In this document: one piece after another, positions 52,406-57,874 of the stretch
Position numbering within the stretch: the first letter of the stretch is position 1
Layout: each line of letters opens with the position of its first letter
Source: Anaerolineaceae bacterium
GTDB taxonomy: Bacteria; Chloroflexota; Anaerolineae; Anaerolineales; Anaerolineaceae
NCBI GenBank assembly: GCA_018056725.1
Contig: JAGPFF010000012.1
Span: forward strand, 1 to 57,874
Direction of reading: 5' to 3'
DNA length: 57,874 bases
The notes under the pieces: generated by a model
The model's input: only the letters and a program-made list of their open reading frames with translations
Told to the model about the DNA's origin: nothing
Databases searched by the model: none
Made by a program: the position numbers and the translations under genes

Positions 52406-53197
52406 GTGATCATGAATGAAAGAATAAAAAGGGGAGAAGATCAGTTGCCGCTTGATCATGCCATAAAGGCAGTCTATTTTGATTTGGGTTATACCCTGAT
52501 TAACTTTGATGGTGATTTTAACCATGAAGTGAAGGAGTCCTATCGGGTTCTTGCCAATTCTCTACGCAAAGCCCGCCTGCCCATCAGTGCCCATGATTTT
52601 GCCCAGCGATTCAGCGATGTGATGGGGGAATATAATCGCTCACGGGATATTGATCTTATTGAGCGCCCGGTGGAGCAGTTCCTGCGGCAGGTGCTCATCG
52701 AACAGAATGTCATTCAACAGCCTCCGGAGATTATTCAAAATGCCCTGGAGGAGATGTACCGCTTTACAGAAAAATTTTGGCAATTGGAGCCGGATGCTTT
52801 CGGTACACTGGAGCAATTGGGTGCGGCGGGCTACCGCCTCGGGTTGATTACCAACGCCGCCAGTGCTGACAATGCCAACCGTCTGATTGACCAGTGCAAG
52901 TTGCGACCTTTTTTCGAGATCATTCTCATTTCGGCTGTGGAAAAAATCCGCAAACCTGACGTCCGCATCTTCCAACGAGCGCTGGGAGAGATGAATCTCA
53001 ATGCTGATGAAGCAGTAATGGTAGGGGATACGTTATCCGCCGACATCCAGGGGGCAAAAAATGCCGGGTTGAGGGCTGTCTGGCTTTCCCGTCATGCCCG
53101 CCAACCTGAAACCCTATTTACCAGGTTCACCACTCAACCGGATGCCGAAATTAAGAGTCTATCTGAACTTCCCCTTCTACTGAACAGGTTCTCTTAA
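52406..53197 (+). CDS. HAD-family hydrolase with altered motif I
   Basis: A 263-residue HAD-superfamily protein. Motif I reads YFDLGYTL with nucleophile Asp26, but the second Asp of the usual DxDxT is Gly28. Motif II LITNA, the lysine in VEKIRKPDVRIF and the metal-binding MVGDTLSADIQGAKNAGL are intact. Replacement of the second Asp is seen in dehalogenase-like and some non-phosphatase members and suggests altered chemistry. The start may be GTG at 52406 or ATG at 52412; neither has a strong ribosome-binding site. It is last in the cluster begun at 48054. Confidence 0.87.
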   Translation: MIMNERIKRGEDQLPLDHAIKAVYFDLGYTLINFDGDFNHEVKESYRVLANSLRKARLPISAHDFAQRFSDVMGEYNRSRDIDLIERPVEQFLRQVLIEQNVIQQPPEIIQNALEEMYRFTEKFWQLEPDAFGTLEQLGAAGYRLGLITNAASADNANRLIDQCKLRPFFEIILISAVEKIRKPDVRIFQRALGEMNLNADEAVMVGDTLSADIQGAKNAGLRAVWLSRHARQPETLFTRFTTQPDAEIKSLSELPLLLNRFS

Positions 53198-53266
53198 CCT
53201 CACGTGAGTTCTGCAAATTCTTCGTCCCGGGCATTGTGCTACAATTCACCAAGGAGAAATAGAGTT

Positions 53267-54976
53267 ATGGAAAGAACTGTACCAAAAAGTGCCAGTGACG
53301 AAATTGAACTTTACTTGAGAACAATTTATTCCCTGCTGCGCTCCACCGCTGAAGTGCAAATTCGCACTTTGGAGGAAGTGCATGCAGGAATGAATTCCTC
53401 GTTGCATCCTGATGCCCGCAAGGTCACGCCGGATATTTCCGCCTTCATTTACGCCAGTCTGCGTCTGCCAACCTGTATCACTGAGGTACGATCCATCGTG
53501 CTGGGTCAGAGCGCGGCAGTTTTTTCCCGCCAGAATTACCCCGATGTGGAATCCTGGCAGCAGGTAAGCGCGCGCGCCCGGCGCCGCACCACTTATTTTG
53601 ACGGTAAAGGCACTCTCGCTGTTTATATCGCCAGCCGTTCCGATATTGAGGATATTGTTCCCGCCCTGACCGCTTATCAAATCGAATGGAATAAAATCCA
53701 TATGCTCCTGCGCGACTGGCGGATTCCCGCCCTCGAAGAGTTGGAGGATCCCGGAAGTTCAGCTTTTCAGGAGTTGAACGAACGTTTGGGGATCAGCTTG
53801 GAGGATTTGCTGCGTCTGTTTACCATTTGGGGGACTGAAAAGACCGCGATCCTGGAAAAATTAAGCACTCGCCGATGCAATTTTGGCATCCGTCTATTAA
53901 GTGGATCCCTCAGTGAGTACTGGCGCGCGACCCGCATGTGGTGGCAGAATATTGAGCGGAAGGTGCCACAAATGCTCGACCGCCCGGTGTATTTTGTGTC
54001 CAGTAATACCCACAGCCTGCCAAATTTGCTTACCGGTTTCGCACTTCAAAACCGCGATTTGTTATTGCACTATCTTGAGGAGGATGACAATCGAGAACTT
54101 CTTAACGAGTGGAAAGAATTGCAGGATTGCGAGCAATGCGCCTCCGCCGAGAATTTCTTTTATTACATCCTCAAGAAATATCAGCAAACGCCTTTAGGAG
54201 CCGATTCGATCAAGGCAGCGCTAAAAGAAGAGCATAGCCACGGCATCCTGCGGGTACCTGCCGTCCATTCCTTCGATATCGAAGCTCAAGTTGTCGATCT
54301 TCATTTCCTTGACCCTGCAAGGTTTGATCCGCGCCTGCTTCCGGAAGGGGAAAATGGCGAGTTTCTCAAGCATAGCAATGCCTGCATTGTAAACATCGAT
54401 TACCCGCTCGGTTTAGGCGCGTACAACGTGCTTGCCAAAATTGCGGAACACGTTTCCTCCATCCTGGGCGTGTACATCATGGGCAAAGCTGCCACGTTAA
54501 ACGGCGTGATGGGGGATATTATGATCCCCAATGTGGTTCAGGATGAGCATTCCCAGAACACTTACCTTTTTCAAAATACTTTCAACGCACCGGATGTCAC
54601 TCCGTGGCTGGTTTTCGGCACCGTCCTCGATAATCAAAAAGCCCTCACGGTACCGGGTACATTCCTTCAGAATGCCGACCTGATGGATGTGATGTATCGC
54701 GAGGGATACACAGACATTGAGATGGAAGCCGGACCCTATCTCTCCGCGATTTACGAAATGACACGACCCAAACGCCATCCAGTCAATGAAATCGTCAATC
54801 TGCAAGGAGCAAGCCTGGATATTGGAATTCTCCATTATGCCTCCGACACCCCGCTTTCCAAAGGTCGCAATCTGGGAGCAGGCGCGCTCTCTTACCACGG
54901 CATGGATTCCACTTATGCAGCGTCAGTCGCCATCCTCAGGCGCATTTTTGCCCTCGAAAAAAAGCGCATTGGTTGA
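53267..54976 (+). CDS. uncharacterised protein with a nucleoside-phosphorylase-like C-terminal domain
   Basis: A 569-residue protein with no signal or membrane segment. Residues 1-340 match nothing I recognise; they are helical and rich in Arg and Glu. Residues 370-569 carry three elements of the NP-I nucleoside phosphorylase/MTA nucleosidase fold in the right order: a Gly-rich strand GKAATLNGVMGDIMIP (406-421), E485-M-E-A (in these enzymes the Glu binds the ribose hydroxyls) and a SD527 pair (in them the Asp is the catalytic acid). I believe it belongs to an uncharacterised Chloroflexota family (perhaps DUF6909, unverified). AAGGAG lies ten bases before the ATG at 53267; the frame opens earlier at 53204. 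Confidence 0.75.
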   Translation: MERTVPKSASDEIELYLRTIYSLLRSTAEVQIRTLEEVHAGMNSSLHPDARKVTPDISAFIYASLRLPTCITEVRSIVLGQSAAVFSRQNYPDVESWQQVSARARRRTTYFDGKGTLAVYIASRSDIEDIVPALTAYQIEWNKIHMLLRDWRIPALEELEDPGSSAFQELNERLGISLEDLLRLFTIWGTEKTAILEKLSTRRCNFGIRLLSGSLSEYWRATRMWWQNIERKVPQMLDRPVYFVSSNTHSLPNLLTGFALQNRDLLLHYLEEDDNRELLNEWKELQDCEQCASAENFFYYILKKYQQTPLGADSIKAALKEEHSHGILRVPAVHSFDIEAQVVDLHFLDPARFDPRLLPEGENGEFLKHSNACIVNIDYPLGLGAYNVLAKIAEHVSSILGVYIMGKAATLNGVMGDIMIPNVVQDEHSQNTYLFQNTFNAPDVTPWLVFGTVLDNQKALTVPGTFLQNADLMDVMYREGYTDIEMEAGPYLSAIYEMTRPKRHPVNEIVNLQGASLDIGILHYASDTPLSKGRNLGAGALSYHGMDSTYAASVAILRRIFALEKKRIG

Positions 54977-55014
54977 TTCTCCTCCAGGGCACTGCCTGTA
55001 AAGGTTCCATGCGG

Positions 55015-55020
55015 TATAAT
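55015..55020 (+). promoter_or_regulatory. -10 box upstream of the MBL-fold gene
   Basis: A perfect TATAAT, with CTGCCT 17 bp upstream as a weak -35. GGAGG follows before the ATG at 55038. It probably drives the run from the MBL-fold protein to pcm. Confidence 0.5.
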
Positions 55021-55037
55021 CGAAGCACGGAGGTTGC

Positions 55038-55703
55038 ATGGAAATAACCTGGTATGGACATTCCTGTTTTCGATTGACGGAACGCAGTATGGCAACGGTG
55101 GTCACCGACCCTTATGATTCAAAACAGGTCGGGTACGAACTCTTGAAGCTTAAAGCGGACATTGTAACTGTAAGCCACAATACACCTGGTCATAATTTCA
55201 CCAGTGCGGTCAAAGGTGAATCCCATATCATTGACGGACCTGGCGAATTTGAGATTGGCGGGGTTTTCATCACTGGCATCCAGACGAATGGTCACACCAA
55301 AAAGACCGCCGACGAGCCGCGCAATACGATGTTTCTCTTCGATTACAATGGATTAAATGTGCTGCATCTCGGTGATCTCAACCGCGTGCCCAGCCAGGCA
55401 GAAGTGGAAGAAATCGGACCGGTGCATGTGGCGCTGGTGCCGGTGGGGGCTGGAGGCAGCCTGACTGCAATTAAAGCCACAGAGGTCATTAGCCTGCTCG
55501 AACCAAATATTGTCATCCCCATGCATTATGCCACTCCCCATTCCACCAACACAGCCGTAAAAATGGAACCTCTCTCACGATTCCTCAAAGAGATGGGCTT
55601 GAGTAATATGGAAAGTGTTCATTCATTAAAGATACCAAATGTAAGCTCCCTGCCTGATGAAACCCGTGTTGTCGTTTTGGAATATCAACGGAACAATCAA
55701 TAA
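55038..55703 (+). CDS. metallo-beta-lactamase-fold protein with incomplete metal motif
   Basis: A 221-residue protein of the UlaG-like branch of the metallo-beta-lactamase fold. The start MEITWYGHSCFRL, the DPYDS stretch, LHLGDLN and IPMHYATPH are typical. The core metal motif, usually HxHxDH, here reads VSHNTPGHN: the first and last His are kept, but the middle His and the Asp are replaced. It may bind one metal or none, as some members of this branch do. It is followed within a few bases by a small gene of unknown function. Confidence 0.85.
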   Translation: MEITWYGHSCFRLTERSMATVVTDPYDSKQVGYELLKLKADIVTVSHNTPGHNFTSAVKGESHIIDGPGEFEIGGVFITGIQTNGHTKKTADEPRNTMFLFDYNGLNVLHLGDLNRVPSQAEVEEIGPVHVALVPVGAGGSLTAIKATEVISLLEPNIVIPMHYATPHSTNTAVKMEPLSRFLKEMGLSNMESVHSLKIPNVSSLPDETRVVVLEYQRNNQ

Positions 55704-55706
55704 GCC

Positions 55707-56021
55707 ATGGATGAAAACGTACCGCTAAAACTAATTCTGACCTGGGATATTCTTCCGGAACATGAACAGGAATATTTTGAGTTCGTCATTCGGGAGTACA
55801 TCCCCAATATTCAGCGCATGGGGTGTGATCTCTCGGATGCATGGGCGACCGTATACGGAGCAAAACCGCAAATTACGATTTCCCTGGTTGTCCCCGATGC
55901 TCAAAAAGCCCGGGAACTGCTGAACTCTGAAGATTGGATCTCCCTCAATAATAAATTAAATGATTTCATTCAAAATTTCGCATTAAAAGTGGTATACGCC
56001 AAAAACAGTTTCCAAATTTGA
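55707..56021 (+). CDS. small protein, possibly a dimeric alpha-beta barrel
   Basis: A 104-residue soluble protein. The order of elements (strand LKLILTWDI, helix EHEQEYFEFVIREYIPNI, strand DAWATVYG, strand QITISLVV, helix QKARELLNSEDWISLNNKLNDFI, strand ALKVVYA) fits a ferredoxin-like dimeric alpha-beta barrel, as in NIPSNAP and ABM-type proteins. No catalytic residue stands out. It lies three bases after the MBL-fold gene and six before mutY, so it is part of a tight run. Function unknown. Confidence 0.75.
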   Translation: MDENVPLKLILTWDILPEHEQEYFEFVIREYIPNIQRMGCDLSDAWATVYGAKPQITISLVVPDAQKARELLNSEDWISLNNKLNDFIQNFALKVVYAKNSFQI

Positions 56022-56027
56022 TGCACT

Positions 56028-57104
56028 ATGAAAGATCCATTTCCCTCTCTTCTGATCAACTGGTATCAGCAGAATGCCCGCAGCCTTCCCTGGCGCGGGC
56101 ATCTTGATCCTTACGCCATCTGGGTATCAGAAATCATGCTCCAGCAAACCCGTGTGGATACAGTGATTCCGTACTTCACCCACTGGATGGAGCTCTTCCC
56201 TACCATTCAAGCGCTGGCGGAGGCATCCGAACAGGAAGTGTTGAAAGCCTGGGAAGGTTTGGGGTATTACTCACGGGCGCGTTCGATGCATCAAGCAGCC
56301 CAGAAGGTGATGAGTGACTTTGGCAGTTCACTCCCGGGCGATTATGCCACCCTTCGCACCCTGCCCGGAATTGGACCTTACACGGCTGCAGCGATTTCCT
56401 CGATCGCATTCAACCAGAATTGTGCCGTGGTGGACGGCAATGTCAAGCGTGTACTGGCTCGCCTCTTCGCCTACTCCCTGCCGGTCAATACACCAACCGC
56501 AGAAAAAGAGTTGCAAGAAATTGCTGACCGGCATCTTCCACCCGGTGAGGCAGGGGAGTACAACCAGGCGATGATGGAGTTAGGGGCTCTGGTTTGCCTG
56601 CCCCGTAACCCCAATTGCGCGAGTTGTCCGGTTTCATCGCTTTGTGCCGCTTTTGCGCACCACCGTCAGGCTGACCTGCCTGTTGTGAAAGATAAAGCAG
56701 CCATTCCCACGCTCACCGTAACCGCAGGAATCCTGCACCAGAACGGGAAAGTTCTGATCGCCCGCCGCCCTCCGAACGGGTTGCTGGGTGGTATGTGGGA
56801 ATTTCCCGGGGGCAAAGTGGAAGCGGGCGAAACACACGCCCAGGCACTTGCCCGCGAACTGCGTGAAGAGCTAGGCATCGAAACCGAGCCTGGAATGCTC
56901 CTGGGAGAATATCGTCATGCCTATTCGCATTTTCGGGTAAAGTTATTTGCCTATCACACTCGTCTTCTTAACGGTCAGGCAGAACCCCTCCACCATCCGG
57001 AGATTCTCTGGGTGACCCCTGAAGAGACCGCCGCTTATCCAATGGGAAAAATTGACCGTATGATCTCACGGGATTTGATTCAAAAGGGAGAGGACTATGG
57101 ATGA
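56028..57104 (+). CDS. mutY: adenine DNA glycosylase MutY fused to an active-type Nudix domain
   Basis: A 358-residue glycosylase that removes adenine mispaired with 8-oxoguanine. The first 215 residues show PWRGHLDPYAIWVSEIMLQQ with catalytic Glu35, the helix-hairpin-helix LPGIGPYTAAA, Asp136 in VVDGNVKR, and the iron-sulfur ligands Cys190, Cys197, Cys200 and Cys206. The C-terminal domain has a complete Nudix box, GKVEAGETHAQALARELREE followed by LGI, unlike ordinary MutY, whose domain is degenerate. The box implies a MutT-like 8-oxo-dGTP hydrolase activity in the same protein. It overlaps pcm by 8 bp. Confidence 0.93.
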   Translation: MKDPFPSLLINWYQQNARSLPWRGHLDPYAIWVSEIMLQQTRVDTVIPYFTHWMELFPTIQALAEASEQEVLKAWEGLGYYSRARSMHQAAQKVMSDFGSSLPGDYATLRTLPGIGPYTAAAISSIAFNQNCAVVDGNVKRVLARLFAYSLPVNTPTAEKELQEIADRHLPPGEAGEYNQAMMELGALVCLPRNPNCASCPVSSLCAAFAHHRQADLPVVKDKAAIPTLTVTAGILHQNGKVLIARRPPNGLLGGMWEFPGGKVEAGETHAQALARELREELGIETEPGMLLGEYRHAYSHFRVKLFAYHTRLLNGQAEPLHHPEILWVTPEETAAYPMGKIDRMISRDLIQKGEDYG

Positions 57105-57750
57105 ATTTCTGATCAGACGCGAGCGAATGGTCAGCGAGCAGATTGAGCAGCGCGGCATTCATTCTCCTGCACTGCTGGCAGCCATGCGGTCCGTGCCACG
57201 CCATTTGTTCATCCCGGCTGATCTGAGGGAGAATGCGTACAGTGATTACCCGTTACCCATCGGCAACAGTCAGACAATCTCACAGCCTTATATTGTGGCT
57301 TATATGACGGACCTGCTCGAACTTACCGGTAGCGAGAAAGTGCTGGAAGTTGGCACGGGCTCCGGTTACCAGGCTGCGGTGCTTTCTCTGCTGGCGAAAG
57401 AAGTGCACACCATCGAGTTTCTGCCAACGCTTACCGCTCGTGCTGCTGAGGTACTGAGAGACCTCGGATATTCCAATGTGATCGTCCACCAGGGAGATGG
57501 TTCCCTCGGTTGGCCACCTGAAGCACCTTATGATGCCATTTTGGTAACCGCCAGTGCCCCCAAAGCACCCGCCCCACTTCTGGAACAGCTCCGCCCAGAA
57601 GGACGCCTGGTTCTTCCTGTGGGTGGAAGAGGAACGCAATGGTTGGAACGCTGGCAGCAGGAGAATGGACGCTGGCAGCCTGAAGAATTTATTCCTGTCG
57701 CCTTTGTTCCGTTAAGAGGTGCCCATGGTTGGCGGGATTGGGAAGATTAA
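57097..57750 (+). CDS. pcm: protein-L-isoaspartate O-methyltransferase
   Basis: A 217-residue SAM-dependent methyltransferase that repairs isoaspartyl residues in aged proteins. It shows RHLFIPADLRENAYSDYPLPI, the active-site GNSQTISQPYIVAYM and the SAM-binding VLEVGTGSGYQAAVL, with normal length and order. It starts inside the last codons of mutY, so translation is coupled and both fall in one damage-repair unit. A GC-rich hairpin follows five bases after the stop. Confidence 0.97.
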   Translation: MDEFLIRRERMVSEQIEQRGIHSPALLAAMRSVPRHLFIPADLRENAYSDYPLPIGNSQTISQPYIVAYMTDLLELTGSEKVLEVGTGSGYQAAVLSLLAKEVHTIEFLPTLTARAAEVLRDLGYSNVIVHQGDGSLGWPPEAPYDAILVTASAPKAPAPLLEQLRPEGRLVLPVGGRGTQWLERWQQENGRWQPEEFIPVAFVPLRGAHGWRDWED

Positions 57751-57754
57751 TCAT

Positions 57755-57827
57755 AACCACCCGTAAAACGGGTGGTTTGCTCTGAGGCTATAAGCCTCTT
57801 AAACCTGCCAGCGCCTAAAGGCGCTGG
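57755..57827. repeat. three adjacent palindromes at the right edge
   Basis: Three perfect hairpins lie in series: AACCACCCG (57755-57763) with CGGGTGGTT (57769-57777); GAGGCT (57784-57789) with AGCCTC (57793-57798); CCAGCGCC (57808-57815) with GGCGCTGG (57820-57827). The first follows pcm and may also end transcription, though T follows only weakly. A cluster of hairpins of this kind is common at ends of IS200/IS605 elements and in REP-type repeats. The remaining 47 bases to 57874 hold no visible gene, so the element, if any, runs off the window. Confidence 0.6.
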
Positions 57828-57874
57828 CTTTCACTTCGTTCAAGCCCCTGTGCAATTGTCACCTTCGCCTGCCC

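Overview
The window reads like a chromosomal segment of an anaerobic member of the Chloroflexota, most likely class Anaerolineae. This is inferred from gene content: secreted lipoproteins with Pro/Thr-rich linkers and SH3-like domains, a dephospho-CoA kinase carrying an extra acetyltransferase-like domain, a flavinylation-type (DUF4405-like) cytochrome, and an uncharacterised nucleoside-phosphorylase-like protein. I made no database comparison. Most genes are intact housekeeping or metabolic genes. There are no rRNA or tRNA genes, no CRISPR array and no recognisable transposase or prophage.

Layout. 1-290 is a 66-bp tandem repeat in which four units each form an intrinsic terminator. 345-2997 holds membrane and small hypothetical genes. 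3048-8438 (minus) is a tight operon coaE-cdaA-cdaR-der-lepB that joins CoA synthesis, cyclic di-AMP synthesis, ribosome assembly and secretion. 8559-10095 carries a proline iminopeptidase and an anchored rhodanese. 10132-13107 (minus) carries selD and uvrC; selD is a selenoprotein gene with an in-frame UGA, and a simple gene call would truncate it. 13500-15635 is a Wzm/Wzt polysaccharide exporter followed by what looks like a decayed gene. 15963-17236 (minus) pairs a metal chaperone with a TauE-like membrane protein ending in a cupredoxin-like domain. 17775-24306 has Nudix, MFS, a Cys-rich protein, two tandem lipoproteins and an ABC exporter. 24411-32322 has a haem membrane protein, an aldo/keto reductase, a PEBP lipoprotein, anion and MFS transporters, a sulfatase-fold membrane protein and NfeD. 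32476-37505 has dnaK, a HemN-like radical SAM enzyme and a C39-like peptidase.

37541-44991 is one overlapping run of sbcD, a CNNM/CorC-type membrane protein, sbcC and two glycosyltransferases. 45076-47947 has a DUF362 protein, ferritin and an ADP-ribosylglycohydrolase. 48054-53197 is a same-strand cluster of a glutamate-semialdehyde-type dehydrogenase, a two-subunit CoA-transferase, a D-2-hydroxyacid dehydrogenase and a HAD protein; together these suggest amino-acid fermentation through 2-hydroxyacyl-CoA intermediates. 53267-57750 has the nucleoside-phosphorylase-like protein, a metallo-beta-lactamase-fold protein, a small unknown protein, a MutY-MutT fusion and pcm. The window ends in three strong hairpins that may belong to a mobile element or repeat beyond the edge.

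The most notable points are the Sec-containing SelD with a candidate SECIS hairpin, the nucleoside-phosphorylase-like protein with a large unknown N-terminal half, the repeated intrinsic terminators, the fusion proteins (CoaE-acetyltransferase, TauE-cupredoxin, MutY-MutT), and several genes whose -10 box lies only 6-7 bases before the start codon, which suggests leaderless mRNAs.
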